Shown: positions 40,646 to 49,189, counted from the stretch's first letter. The stretch: 64,000 nucleotides of DNA from Fictibacillus arsenicus (GCF_001999465.1 NZ_MQMF01000002.1:806001-870000); one strand, 5' to 3'. Notes: generated from the letters alone by a model not told the origin. Made by a program: numbers and translations.

Positions 40646-41173
40646 TTATGCTTTTACCAATTTGTACATAAGTACATCATCTACGTATTCATTTTCATTA
40701 AACTTAAATTCGTTCACTTTGCGTCCTTCTTCAACAAAACCAAGCTTTTTATAGAGTTCGATCGCTCTTGTGTTCGTTGAGAACGTACCTAATGAAACTT
40801 TTTCTATGATTGGATGCTCTTCTGCCCAGCGCAGCAATTCGTGGATCAACAGCTTGCCAATCCCTTTATTCCTGCAGTCTTTTTGAAGCATGATCGCAAA
40901 CGAACCTGTATGATGCATTCTTTTGCGCTCTTGTGATTTGAATACGATCCATCCGACCACTTTGCCTTCTATTTCTGCTACGAACATGGTTTCTCGTTCG
41001 TGTTCAATAATCTTCTGAATCCATTCTTGATACTCTTCCGTCGTTTTGTTAAATTCCTCGGATACCGCAATAAAATAATCTTTTTCTCCAACGACTTCAC
41101 GCTGAATCGATAAGACAGCTTCAGCATCTTCTACTCGTACAGGACGAATATGTGTTTTTTGGTTAGACATCAT
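40646..41173 (-). CDS. GNAT family N-acetyltransferase (RimI-like)
   Basis: About 175 residues from the ATG pair at 41173/41170 behind AGGGGG (the open frame extends to 41224 but lacks a site). HIRPVRVEDAEAVLSIQREV at the N terminus, acetyl-CoA loop IMLQKDCRNKGIGKLLIHEL, and LGTFSTNTRAIELYKKLGFV complete the fold, with a normal C-terminal DDVLMYKLV. The sequence resembles phosphinothricin/YhhY-type acetyltransferases. The acceptor cannot be inferred. A GTTCGGT repeat array and the pentapeptide gene lie upstream. Confidence 0.85.
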   Translation of the reverse strand: MMSNQKTHIRPVRVEDAEAVLSIQREVVGEKDYFIAVSEEFNKTTEEYQEWIQKIIEHERETMFVAEIEGKVVGWIVFKSQERKRMHHTGSFAIMLQKDCRNKGIGKLLIHELLRWAEEHPIIEKVSLGTFSTNTRAIELYKKLGFVEEGRKVNEFKFNENEYVDDVLMYKLVKA

Positions 41174-41313
41174 TAACCCCCTATCGTGAATTCCCCACAA
41201 TAGTAAATAATATCCTTTTCTCATTTAAACCACTAGTATTTTTGTTGGGGTAGATCCGAGGGTGTACTGGCAGTCTTTTTCAGGATGATATTTTTTTGAG
41301 TAAAACTATTTTT

Positions 41314-41404
41314 GTTCGGTTGGAAAGAAAAATTGTTCGGTTGCGTCACTTTTTTGTTCGGTCATGCTTCATTTTTGTTCGGTCAACCGCCATTTTTGTC
41401 CGGT
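41314..41404 (+). repeat. 21-bp-period array, GTTCGGT core, copy A2
   Basis: GTTCGGT starts at 41314, 41335, 41356 and 41377, and GTCCGGT at 41398; all steps are exactly 21 bases. Between cores lie about 9 variable bases and ATTTTT. The array ends 8 bases before the stop of the minus-strand pentapeptide gene, the same orientation relative to a gene end as array A1. Confidence 0.85.
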
Positions 41405-41411
41405 CCCAACC

Positions 41412-42056
41412 TCAATCGTCATTTACTTCCACACCAAACACTTCAATTAAGGTGACTGCCTGTTCAGCTGAGATAATAGCACCCCGCAGATCATCTTCCT
41501 TTACATGTATGAATGAAAATTGGCATTTGCTCAGATCTATACTTTTTAATGACGTGTCCGAAAACTGCACCTCTTGAATGGTTGAAGTCCCAAGTTGAAA
41601 GTTGTCTAGCTTTGCCTCGATGAAGTTTGCTTCTTTTAACAAGCAATTATCGAATCGAACATCTCTAAGCTCAGTAAGACTAAATAAGGAATACGGAGCA
41701 GGACAGTCGATAAATTGAACATCACGCAGAACCGCTTCATCAAAATCTGCACCTACCAGCTTACATTCAATAAATTCCACACGGTTAAACCGTGCACCGT
41801 TAAATTTCACGTTCGACAGATCACACTTTTCAAAAACAACATCATTCCATGCCGAAAATGGTAACTGGGAATCTCCCAAGTTGACACCCTTGATAAGAAC
41901 TTCATTAAATTGCACATGCTTTGCATCAAGTGTTCCAACGGAAGATTCAATCTTCCCCATTTCGAATGAATCACTATCCCCCAGCCCGCTTATCTCTAAG
42001 GTTTCCAAGTGTTCAGGCAGATCTGGTTTGTTGATTGATCTTATTTTCTTTTTCAA
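41412..42056 (-). CDS. Pentapeptide repeat protein
   Basis: 214 residues. From about residue 60 there are tandem pentapeptides with Phe/Leu at the centre: CDLSN VKFNG ARFNR VEFIE CKLVG ADFDE AVLRD in the first block and CLLKE ANFIE AKLDN in the second. They would fold into a right-handed quadrilateral beta-helix. Some relatives (Qnr, MfpA) mimic DNA and protect gyrase; most have unknown roles. This one has an interruption (CPAPYSLFS) dividing the helix. It is monocistronic and its stop is touched by the GTTCGGT array. Confidence 0.82.
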   Translation of the reverse strand: MKKKIRSINKPDLPEHLETLEISGLGDSDSFEMGKIESSVGTLDAKHVQFNEVLIKGVNLGDSQLPFSAWNDVVFEKCDLSNVKFNGARFNRVEFIECKLVGADFDEAVLRDVQFIDCPAPYSLFSLTELRDVRFDNCLLKEANFIEAKLDNFQLGTSTIQEVQFSDTSLKSIDLSKCQFSFIHVKEDDLRGAIISAEQAVTLIEVFGVEVNDD

Positions 42057-42248
42057 TACCTTCGCCTCATTTCACCATTTCCTCTTTACCGTCTGTTTCG
42101 ACATAACTCGCATATTCCCTCTCACAAGACTCTATCACTGCAGATATATATTATAAAAGTTTCGTTTCTTTCGATTCCCGATTACTGACTAGGCATATCT
42201 AACTGCTTTTTCTCGATAAATAGTTCGTTCCTTAGTAACTAGGTTGAT

Positions 42249-42268
42249 ATTTTACAAGTCTGTAAAAT
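42249..42268. promoter_or_regulatory. Inverted repeat upstream of the secreted nuclease gene
   Basis: ATTTTACA-AGTC-TGTAAAAT is a perfect 8-bp palindrome with a 4-base spacer, and a further half-site TTGTAAAAT follows at 42285-42293, 48 bases before the ATG at 42341. It may be an operator. The rest of the 284-base spacer shows nothing else clear. Confidence 0.45.
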
Positions 42269-42340
42269 GAAGTTAATGAAATGATTGTAAAATAAAAGCA
42301 GTTTAAAGCTTTGAAAGAAAATAAAATAATGGAGGCGTTG

Positions 42341-43531
42341 ATGATGAAAAGAAGGCATGGAAACAAGAAGTTTCTTTCTCTTTTTTCTGTAGTCATTGCT
42401 TTAGCGATCAGTACACTAGCATTCATACCTACTCTTCAGGCTGCCGGTGATGGTTCCTGGACAAGTCCGTATTCTGTATCTCAAGCACTATCCAATCAAA
42501 ACAACAGCATCAAAACGGTACAGGGGTATGTTGTCGGGCAGCCTACTGCTACCAATACGGTTGTGACGAGCAACTATCCGAACGATTATGCGCTCGCACT
42601 CGCGGACAGTGCTTCTGAAACGAACACGGCCAACATGGTGTATGTACAAATTCCGTCATCGTTCCGTTCAACATTTGGTTTGCAATCGAATCCAAGCTTA
42701 AAAGGACAATCGATTAAAGTTACAGGGAACTTAGCCGCTTATTTTTCACACCCTGGCTTAAAGAACGCAACTGCGATGGAAAAAGCAACGGGCTCTGACC
42801 CTGGAAATCCTGGTGACCCAGGGGATCCGACTGATCCGCCCGCGTATGACGATTCTTATTACGATTCAGCCAGAGGAAAAACAGGTGCAGCTTTAAAAAA
42901 TGCCCTGCACAACATCATCGACGATCACACTGAACTTTCTTATTCAGCAGTTTGGGAAGCATTAAAGGAAACAGATGAGGATCCAAACAACAGCAGCAAC
43001 GTAATTCTGTTATATACAGGACGATCTCAAAGTAAAACAACGAACGGCGGCGATATAAACGACTGGAACCGTGAACACGTTTGGGCAAAATCTCACGGTG
43101 ATTTCGGTACGACGATGGGACCTGGTACAGACATTCATCACCTTCGTCCGACCGATGTAACGGTAAACAGTTCAAGAGGCAACCTTGATTTCGATAATGG
43201 AGGCACACAGCACTCTGAAGCCCTTGGAAACTACTATGACAGTGATTCGTGGGAACCGAGAGATGCGGTAAAAGGCGACGTTGCACGTATGCTGTTCTAC
43301 ATGGCTGTCCGTTATGAAGGAGACAGCGGCGAGCCGCAGCTAGAGCTGAACAACAACGTGAATAACGGAACGGCTCCATATCACGGTAAAATGTCGGTGC
43401 TGCTTCAGTGGCATTTAGAAGATCCTGTTGATAACTGGGAACGCAACCGGAATAACATCATCTATAACGATTATCAGCACAACCGAAATCCTTTCATCGA
43501 CCATCCAGAATGGGCTGAGGAAATCTGGTAA
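42341..43531 (+). CDS. Secreted endonuclease I-type nuclease (Bsn-like)
   Basis: About 396 residues from the ATG at 42341, five bases after GGAGG. A signal peptide (KKFLSLFSVVIALAISTLAF to LQA) directs export. Residues about 40-150 form a DUF6359-like OB-type domain (GDGSWTSPYSVSQALSNQ and GQSIKVTGNLAAYF). A Pro/Asp-rich linker (NPGDPGDPTDPP) leads to the endonuclease I domain, with catalytic DWNREHVWAKSHGDFG and DIHHLRPTDVTVNSSRGN of the His-Me finger type. It would degrade extracellular RNA or DNA, probably for nutrient recovery. A strong terminator follows. Confidence 0.9.
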   Translation: MMKRRHGNKKFLSLFSVVIALAISTLAFIPTLQAAGDGSWTSPYSVSQALSNQNNSIKTVQGYVVGQPTATNTVVTSNYPNDYALALADSASETNTANMVYVQIPSSFRSTFGLQSNPSLKGQSIKVTGNLAAYFSHPGLKNATAMEKATGSDPGNPGDPGDPTDPPAYDDSYYDSARGKTGAALKNALHNIIDDHTELSYSAVWEALKETDEDPNNSSNVILLYTGRSQSKTTNGGDINDWNREHVWAKSHGDFGTTMGPGTDIHHLRPTDVTVNSSRGNLDFDNGGTQHSEALGNYYDSDSWEPRDAVKGDVARMLFYMAVRYEGDSGEPQLELNNNVNNGTAPYHGKMSVLLQWHLEDPVDNWERNRNNIIYNDYQHNRNPFIDHPEWAEEIW

Positions 43532-43546
43532 ACAAATAACAAAAAT

Positions 43547-43599
43547 GGAGCTGTCCCAAAAGTAAGGTAAACTTACTTTTGGCAGCCCCTAATTTTTTC
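43547..43599 (+). terminator. Terminator of the nuclease gene
   Basis: Long stem (GG-A-GCTG-T-CC-CAAAAGTAAG paired with CTTACTTTTGG-CAGC-CCC) followed by TAATTTTTTC. Confidence 0.85.
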
Positions 43600-43708
43600 T
43601 TTTTATCAAAATAAAAAATAAATAAAATCGTCAACATTCTAATCGAGTTTATTAGATAAACTACTATTTTATAACGATGTACGTTATCTAAATAAGTTTA
43701 AATAAAAT

Positions 43709-43758
43709 GAGGCATGACTTTAAAAGTTTTTATACTTTTAAGTCAGCCCCGTTTTTTT
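43709..43758. terminator. Second hairpin, terminator for the DUF4256 gene
   Basis: Stem GGC-TGACTTTAAAAGT / ACTTTTAAGTCA-GCC with T-run to the right and A-run to the left; works on either strand, 15 bases past the minus-strand stop. Confidence 0.75.
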
Positions 43759-43772
43759 AAGTTATTTTTAGA

Positions 43773-44345
43773 TTAGAGTTTTAGTGAACCGCGGAAACCC
43801 CTTGCAGCATAGTAGGAATCAGCTCCATTGTGGTACACGAAAACATGTCCGAAACGATAATCGCAGAAAATAGCCCCGCCTAATTTTCTTATATCTGAAG
43901 GGGTTTGTATCCAACTGGACGTTTTCTTATCAAAGTTCCCAAGTTTCTGCAAAGCTCGATATTGTTCTTCCGTTAAAAGTTCAATACCCATCTCAGCTGC
44001 CACGTCAAGTGCGCTATTCTCTGGTTTATGTTTTTTTCTCGCATCTAGTGCCTCACGGTCGTAACATAGACTTCTGCGACCTTTAGGACTCTCGGCCGAA
44101 CAGTCATAAAAAACGTATTCATCGTTCTTTTCATTATACTCAACAACATCAGGTTCCCCTTCAGTTCTTTCCATCTCATTGAGTGACCACAGTTTTTCAG
44201 GGTTAGCTTCCAGTTTTGCTTGGACTTTGTCCCACTCAAGGTTTTTATGACGATCCATGTTTTTCTCAAAACGGGTTTTCAATGTTTGCAGTAATTCTTC
44301 ACGCTGTTCCAGTGACAATTCCTTTTTACCGGTAGTGGTTGTCAT
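43773..44345 (-). CDS. DUF4256 domain protein
   Basis: About 190 residues from the ATG at 44345, placed 6 bases after GGGGGA. It is soluble and highly charged, with WSLNEMERTEGEPDVVEYNE, DEYVFYDCSAESPKGRRSLC and a C-terminal FCDYRFGHVFVYHNGADSYY. I recall this as the DUF4256 family, found in many bacteria with unknown function. The complete length matches. It is monocistronic between a terminator and the MraY-like gene. Confidence 0.8.
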   Translation of the reverse strand: MTTTTGKKELSLEQREELLQTLKTRFEKNMDRHKNLEWDKVQAKLEANPEKLWSLNEMERTEGEPDVVEYNEKNDEYVFYDCSAESPKGRRSLCYDREALDARKKHKPENSALDVAAEMGIELLTEEQYRALQKLGNFDKKTSSWIQTPSDIRKLGGAIFCDYRFGHVFVYHNGADSYYAARGFRGSLKL

Positions 44346-44451
44346 ATTCATTCCCCCTTATTGTTTAGCTCATAATAGATATTATAATTTAATTCAGAGA
44401 CAAGAGTCTTACTGTGATGTTCAAGCAACAATCTTATAGAAACGAGCAAAA

Positions 44452-45402
44452 CTACATAAACATTTCAAAATAAATCAGGCAAATTCCGCACGCAGCCCAT
44501 GAGACCATGGCAAATACGGTAACGATCATATTTTCAGACCAGCCATGTTTTATGCCGTAATGGTAATGTATTGGTGTAAAGCTGAACAGTTTCTTCTTCG
44601 TCCTTTTAAAATAGGCTACTTGAATGATGACAGATAGTTGTTCGGCAAGATAGATGATAAATAGAATTGGAATCAAGATTTCTACGTTTTCAATGATTGC
44701 GAGAAATGATAACGTTCCTCCTAACGCTAAAGAACCTGTATCCCCCATAAACGCTTTTGCCGGATATAAGTTATAGATCAAGAAACCAAGTATGGTCGCG
44801 ATCATGACTAAACAAAAAACTTTCACTTCTGTATTCTCCGTGATCACAAAGAAAAAGAAGTATGTAGGGATTGCAACCATGCCCAACAGCCCGTCCATTC
44901 CGTCAGTAAAATTGATCGCATTGGCGGTACCTACGATAAATAGTGTGATAATCACAAGATATGGAATGTATGGCAAGACAATGTGGAAGGATTCCGTCAC
45001 CCTGATGCTCGTATCAATGTTGAACAGATCGATGCCAATATATAAAAGCAATATCGTAAATCCAAATTGAAAGATAAGCTTTGTTCTCCCTGACACCCCG
45101 CCAGGATCTTGTTTTGACGCTTTCCAAAAATCATCAAGAAAACCTATGAAACTAAATAATATAAATACACCTACCAAAAAGAGCATGCTGGGACTTGTGT
45201 AATAAAACAAAGCGACTATGATTCCTACGAAGAATACACTCCCCGCCATGAGGGGTGTTCCCTTCTTTTCCTGATGGTCCGCTGGAAGTTCCACCCTGAT
45301 CGGCTGGGTCAGTTTTAATCTTTTTAGAGTGAAAATCAATACAGGGGCTATAAGAACCGTTAATAAAAACGTAATAAATGCAGGTGTTAGCTGTAGAAGC
45401 AC
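44452..45402 (-). CDS. mraY: MraY-family phospho-sugar transferase, orphan copy
   Basis: 316 residues with about 10 helices, starting with GTG at 45402 behind AAAGGAG. MraY/WecA family motifs are present: KGTPLMAGS near residue 48, FIGFLDDFWKASKQD (Asp-Asp-x-x-K), NAINFTDGMDGL, FMGDTGSLALGG, and TPIHYHYGIKHGW, the histidine motif characteristic of MraY. MraY transfers phospho-MurNAc-pentapeptide to undecaprenyl phosphate (lipid I). The gene is not in a division/cell-wall cluster, so it should be a second copy beside the one in the dcw cluster. It could make lipid I under special conditions such as sporulation. Confidence 0.85.
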   Translation of the reverse strand: MLLQLTPAFITFLLTVLIAPVLIFTLKRLKLTQPIRVELPADHQEKKGTPLMAGSVFFVGIIVALFYYTSPSMLFLVGVFILFSFIGFLDDFWKASKQDPGGVSGRTKLIFQFGFTILLLYIGIDLFNIDTSIRVTESFHIVLPYIPYLVIITLFIVGTANAINFTDGMDGLLGMVAIPTYFFFFVITENTEVKVFCLVMIATILGFLIYNLYPAKAFMGDTGSLALGGTLSFLAIIENVEILIPILFIIYLAEQLSVIIQVAYFKRTKKKLFSFTPIHYHYGIKHGWSENMIVTVFAMVSWAACGICLIYFEMFM

Positions 45403-45473
45403 GATAATCTCCTTTCAAGTTTGCCATTTATATAGAATTCGATAAAAGGCAAAATGTTCCTTCAAAATTAAAA

Positions 45474-45509
45474 GGGGGTCTGTCCCGGGACAGACCCGGG
45501 ACAGACCCC
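45474..45509. repeat. GGGTCTGTCCC compound palindrome
   Basis: Successive GGGTCTGTCCC, GGGACAGACCC, GGGACAGACCCC blocks give overlapping perfect palindromes in 36 bases of very GC-rich sequence inside an AT-rich spacer between divergent mraY and serine hydrolase genes. The rest of the spacer (45403-45628) holds no recognisable gene. Confidence 0.7.
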
Positions 45510-45628
45510 AAACAATTCTGACAATTCTATAGGTCCTTGTGCTGTGGGTCTTCTGAGTGATGGACACACCTTTTCTGGATTGATACTGTAATAAAGTGTA
45601 AGAATTTTCAGAATAAGGAGATGTACAA

Positions 45629-47290
45629 ATGAAAGGAAAACGCGTATTAGTTTGTACCATGCTAAGTACAGCCATGCTTTTATCCAGTGTAACCCCTGCC
45701 ATTTTTGCCGAAGATTCTTCAATCAACAATCAAATTAAACCAGGAGATTGGAACCGTTCTGTTCAGCCTTCTGCTGTCCTTCACCCGGGGACTCCTGAAA
45801 GCGCTTCACTCAAAAGAGAGCCGCTTCAGAGAATCGATTCTTTTATCGAAAGTGAAATGGAGAAACGGACGATGCCGGGAGCTGTTGTTCTTGTGGCACG
45901 CAGCGGAAGCATCGCAAAGCATGATGCTTATGGCTACTCCGCTCGCTATACAGACGATCAGTTTACGGAAATGGACAACCCTGTAGAGATGAAAAAGGAT
46001 ACGATTTTCGACATCGCCTCCATCTCCAAGCTTTTCACTACAACTGCTGCGATGCAGCTGTATGAACAAGGAAAATTCGAGCTGGATGACCCCGTCGGAA
46101 AGTATATTCCTGAATTTAATGAGAATGGTAAAGAATCAGTAACGATCAGGCAGATCATGACGCACACCTCTGGCTTTACCGCATGGATTCCGCTTTACAA
46201 CATGGGAACGAACCGTGAAGACAGGCTGCAGATCGCGTTAAAATACCAGTTAAAAAATCAGCCTGGCACGACCTATACATACAGTGACCTGAATTTAATC
46301 ACACTAGGTGTTTTAGTTGAAAGATTGTCGGGTCAAAGACTTGATGCGTTTGTAAAAGAAAACATCACAGAGCCGCTCGGAATGAAAGATACGATGTACA
46401 ATCCTCCTGCTGAACTTCGTGACCGTGTGGCAGCAACAGAATTTCAGCCAAACATCGGACGTGGCATGGTTTGGGGCAGTGTTCATGACGAAAATGCATG
46501 GAGTCTTGACGGTGTAGCAGGTCATGCTGGAGTTTTCTCAACCGCTAAAGACCTCGCCGTTTTCGGCCACATGATTTTACAAAAAGGAAAGTATGGTTCG
46601 ACTCAAATTCTTGAGCCAGAAACAGTTCGCTTATTAACTGAAAACCAGCTTCCTCAGTTCCCTAGCAACTCACACGGACTCGGCTGGGAATTGAATCAAG
46701 GCTGGTACATGGACTCTTTAGCAAATGAAGAGACTCTCGGTCATACTGGATATACAGGGACGTCAATGGTCGTATCGCCAAAAAATCAGATGATCGTTTT
46801 AACGTTAACGAACCGGGTCCATCCATCTCGGGCTACCGTTTCGATGAATCCGATCAGACGTGAAGTGGCTCGTCTAGCTGGAGATTCGATTTCCGTCACT
46901 ATAGGACAAAAGGATAAAGCTTGGTTTGCGGGGTATGGCGATAAACTTGCAAAGAATTTAACTTTTAAACTTGCAGAGGATCAGAATACACTTCACTTCC
47001 AAAACTGGTTCAGCATCGAAACCGGCAGTGACAAAGGGCTGGTTCAGGTTTCTGAAGACGGTGAAACTTGGACGAACTTACCTGAAGTTTACACAGGTAA
47101 GGATGAAAAATGGTCGCACGAAAAAGTGGAACTTCCTGATGGAACACAATTCGTTCGCTTCCTCTATCAGACGGATGGATCTGTAAACGGCAGAGGCTGG
47201 TATGTAGATGATGTGTATGCTACTGATTCGGAAGGAAAAAAAGAGAGATTGGAAGTAACCGATAGCCAGTGGGAACAGCGCAATTGGTAA
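45629..47290 (+). CDS. Secreted beta-lactamase-family serine hydrolase with C-terminal adhesion-like domain
   Basis: 553 residues with a signal peptide (VLVCTMLSTAMLLSSVTPAI, cleavage near FAED). Residues about 65-405 form a class C beta-lactamase/PBP fold: catalytic Ser-Lys in FDIASISKLFTTTAAM, Tyr in TYTYSDLNLITLG, and HTG in LGHTGYTGTSM. The last 110 residues (from TFKLAEDQNTLHFQNWFSIE) are a beta-sandwich ending DGSVNGRGWYVDDVYA, a pattern seen at the end of immune-inhibitor-A-type peptidases. It probably acts on peptidoglycan or other D-amino-acid esters outside the cell; carbapenem-type resistance is not implied. The ATG follows AAGGAG. Confidence 0.85.
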   Translation: MKGKRVLVCTMLSTAMLLSSVTPAIFAEDSSINNQIKPGDWNRSVQPSAVLHPGTPESASLKREPLQRIDSFIESEMEKRTMPGAVVLVARSGSIAKHDAYGYSARYTDDQFTEMDNPVEMKKDTIFDIASISKLFTTTAAMQLYEQGKFELDDPVGKYIPEFNENGKESVTIRQIMTHTSGFTAWIPLYNMGTNREDRLQIALKYQLKNQPGTTYTYSDLNLITLGVLVERLSGQRLDAFVKENITEPLGMKDTMYNPPAELRDRVAATEFQPNIGRGMVWGSVHDENAWSLDGVAGHAGVFSTAKDLAVFGHMILQKGKYGSTQILEPETVRLLTENQLPQFPSNSHGLGWELNQGWYMDSLANEETLGHTGYTGTSMVVSPKNQMIVLTLTNRVHPSRATVSMNPIRREVARLAGDSISVTIGQKDKAWFAGYGDKLAKNLTFKLAEDQNTLHFQNWFSIETGSDKGLVQVSEDGETWTNLPEVYTGKDEKWSHEKVELPDGTQFVRFLYQTDGSVNGRGWYVDDVYATDSEGKKERLEVTDSQWEQRNW

Positions 47291-47299
47291 AAAGCATGA

Positions 47300-47338
47300 A
47301 GCAGCTTTGCTCTTTGTAGCAGAACTGCTTATTTTTTT
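47300..47338 (+). terminator. Terminator of the serine hydrolase gene
   Basis: Imperfect stem AAGCAG...CTGCTT with TATTTTTTTG tail. Confidence 0.65.
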
Positions 47339-47397
47339 GAAGGAATATGACAATTATTACCGAAATATGTAAATAGAAATCATTAGGAGGAACAACA

Positions 47398-47766
47398 ATG
47401 AGTAAATCATTAATTCATGAGATGCATTACTTTAGGATACCTGTGCTAGATCTTCAAGAGTCCATTACATGGTACACGGAATGTTTAGGATTTCAATTAA
47501 GACACAGCGATGAAAAACTTGCTGTTATAGAGCTGAAGTCCGGTCCATTACTGATTTTAGTACAGGGAGATCCAGATTCCCGGGGGCATTTCACCATAAA
47601 CGGACAAGCGGAATTTTCTATCGGATTTACAACTTCAAATATTAAAGAGCTGCATTCATATCTATCAAATCAAAATGTAAAAGTGGATGAGATACAAGAA
47701 GACAACGGGCACAGCTATTTTCATTTCTTTGATCCCAGTGGAAATAAACTCCAAGTACACAATTAA
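47398..47766 (+). CDS. VOC family (glyoxalase/bleomycin resistance) protein
   Basis: 122 residues with two beta-alpha-beta-beta-beta units: HEMHYFRIPVLDLQESITWY at the start and SYFHFFDPSGNKLQVHN at the end. Likely metal ligands are the His of the first motif and the Glu/His of the second, though the terminal residue of the last motif is not the usual Glu. Such proteins include glyoxalase I, dioxygenases and antibiotic-binding proteins. The ATG follows TAGGAGG. Function is open. Confidence 0.82.
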   Translation: MSKSLIHEMHYFRIPVLDLQESITWYTECLGFQLRHSDEKLAVIELKSGPLLILVQGDPDSRGHFTINGQAEFSIGFTTSNIKELHSYLSNQNVKVDEIQEDNGHSYFHFFDPSGNKLQVHN

Positions 47767-47775
47767 TTCAAAAAA

Positions 47776-47808
47776 GCAGTCACACCATAAAGGTGGACTG
47801 CTCATTTC
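47776..47808. terminator. Terminator between the VOC gene and fdhD
   Basis: Stem GCAGTC-A-CACC / GGTG-G-ACTGC between convergent genes, T-rich on the right. Confidence 0.7.
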
Positions 47809-47832
47809 TCTTTACCTTATTCCTAACCAGTT

Positions 47833-48627
47833 TCATTCCGTAATAATCCTCTCAGGTCTCGTATACACGTTCATCGAGTCTCCACGGATAAACCCAACCG
47901 TCGTAATTCCAAGTTCTTCTGCTGACTGCAGGGCAAATTCGGTCGGGGCGGACTTGGATAATACGATCTCGCATCCAATCTTCGCTACTTTTAACAAGAT
48001 CTCTGATGAAATCCTTCCGCTGAACACGAGGATCTTGTCCCCTATGAAAATATCATTCTTCAAGCAATATCCATAGATTTTATCAAGGGCATTATGCCGA
48101 CCGATATCCATCCGGCTCAGCACGATTCCGTTCACATCACACAGTGCTGCATTATGCACACCGCCTGTTTCTTTAAAAACACCTGCTGTTCCCTGCATTT
48201 CATTCATCAAACGGAAACAATCTTCAGGCGTCACTCTCACCCGGACTTCGTTCATAGATTTTGCCGTAAGCGCATCGTTCGCAAAGACAAACCCTTGTCT
48301 GCTCATCCCACAGCATGAGGTTATGTATCTTTTATTCTGCAGGTTTTGATACAAAGGGTTCAGCCGATCCGTCGTAACATGAACATAGCTTCCGTCCTCT
48401 TGTACCCAGATGTCTTTAATATCCTTATAGTTTCGTATAATGCCTTCTGATGCAAGATAGCCGACAACCATGTCTTCTATGTACTCCGGACTGCAAACCA
48501 TCGTCACGAATTCTTCCCCGTTGATTTTGATCGTCACTGGAAGTTCGGTTACGATGGTGTCTTCCACTTGAGACGTTTCACCCTTTTTAAAATGAAGAAC
48601 TTCACGTTTTGTTACAACAGGTTTCAT
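47833..48627 (-). CDS. fdhD: Formate dehydrogenase accessory sulfurtransferase FdhD
   Basis: 264 residues. The CC-x-x-(S) cysteine loop SCCGMSRQGF near residue 110 carries the sulfur-transfer cysteines. ETGGVHNAALC and DIGRHNALDKIYGYCLKN are FdhD signatures. It passes sulfur from the cysteine desulfurase to the Mo cofactor of formate dehydrogenase, making the active enzyme. A DUF2294 gene lies 14 bases upstream on the same strand, and the formate dehydrogenase operon is divergent on the other side. The context supports the assignment fully. Confidence 0.93.
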   Translation of the reverse strand: MKPVVTKREVLHFKKGETSQVEDTIVTELPVTIKINGEEFVTMVCSPEYIEDMVVGYLASEGIIRNYKDIKDIWVQEDGSYVHVTTDRLNPLYQNLQNKRYITSCCGMSRQGFVFANDALTAKSMNEVRVRVTPEDCFRLMNEMQGTAGVFKETGGVHNAALCDVNGIVLSRMDIGRHNALDKIYGYCLKNDIFIGDKILVFSGRISSEILLKVAKIGCEIVLSKSAPTEFALQSAEELGITTVGFIRGDSMNVYTRPERIITE

Positions 48628-48641
48628 GAGTGGTTTCCCCC

Positions 48642-49001
48642 TTAAGCGATGGGTTTATCGAAAACAAATACAGATACGGCCATGTCTTCATCAACTTTAA
48701 AATCTGAGAACAGATATACAAACTTTGCACCCGTCACATCTTCTAAACCTTCTGGCGGTGCTGTCGCGTAAATATCCTGGATGAGGCGCGTTCTGGCTGC
48801 ATGCACCATTTCTTTGCCTTCAGATGTTCTCGCGATAAACTTCTCAGTAGGAGTCAAGTTGCCGTACATGGTTGAGATCGCCATGTTTTCAACAAAAACC
48901 GTGTGAATTTTCTCTGGCCCTTTTCCTAATAAATTTTTTCGCAGCTTTCGGATAATATCATTAAAATCATGTACCTTCTTAGACATTTGAACCATCACCA
49001 C
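48642..49001 (-). CDS. DUF2294 domain protein
   Basis: 119 residues in the single DUF2294 domain: KKVHDFNDIIRKLRKNLLGK, VENMAISTMYGNLTPTEKFI, MVHAARTRLIQDIYATAP and a C-terminal VSVFVFDKP. Function is not known to me; family members are often encoded with formate dehydrogenases. It starts with GTG at 49001 behind GGAG (ATG at 48995 is possible) and its stop lies 14 bases before the fdhD start, so they are an operon. It is soluble. Confidence 0.83.
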   Translation of the reverse strand: MVMVQMSKKVHDFNDIIRKLRKNLLGKGPEKIHTVFVENMAISTMYGNLTPTEKFIARTSEGKEMVHAARTRLIQDIYATAPPEGLEDVTGAKFVYLFSDFKVDEDMAVSVFVFDKPIA

Positions 49002-49189
49002 TGTTTCTCCATTTTTTACTAATCATACATGATGTACTTACTTTTCGCACGTGAAAAAATTTAGCAAGCTTTGAAGATTCATTGTTCTTTTTCTATGAAA
49101 ACGCTATAATAAGAGGAGAAAAGTTGGATGCAGGAATAATGTTTTGTTCTTCTTCCCTCTTACCGAATTACATAACTCATATATTTTTC

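Noticed and set aside
41296-41577. Frame with a Phe-Val-Arg heptad repeat
   Set aside because: The heptads arise from the 21-base array A2; the frame then runs antisense through the pentapeptide gene and has no ribosome site.
43709-43758. Possible small RNA gene
   Set aside because: The hairpin is fully explained as a bidirectional terminator between two gene ends.
45415-45729. 104-codon minus-strand frame over the mraY/serine hydrolase spacer
   Set aside because: It overlaps the signal-peptide coding region of the serine hydrolase gene on the other strand and translates the palindrome; no ribosome site.
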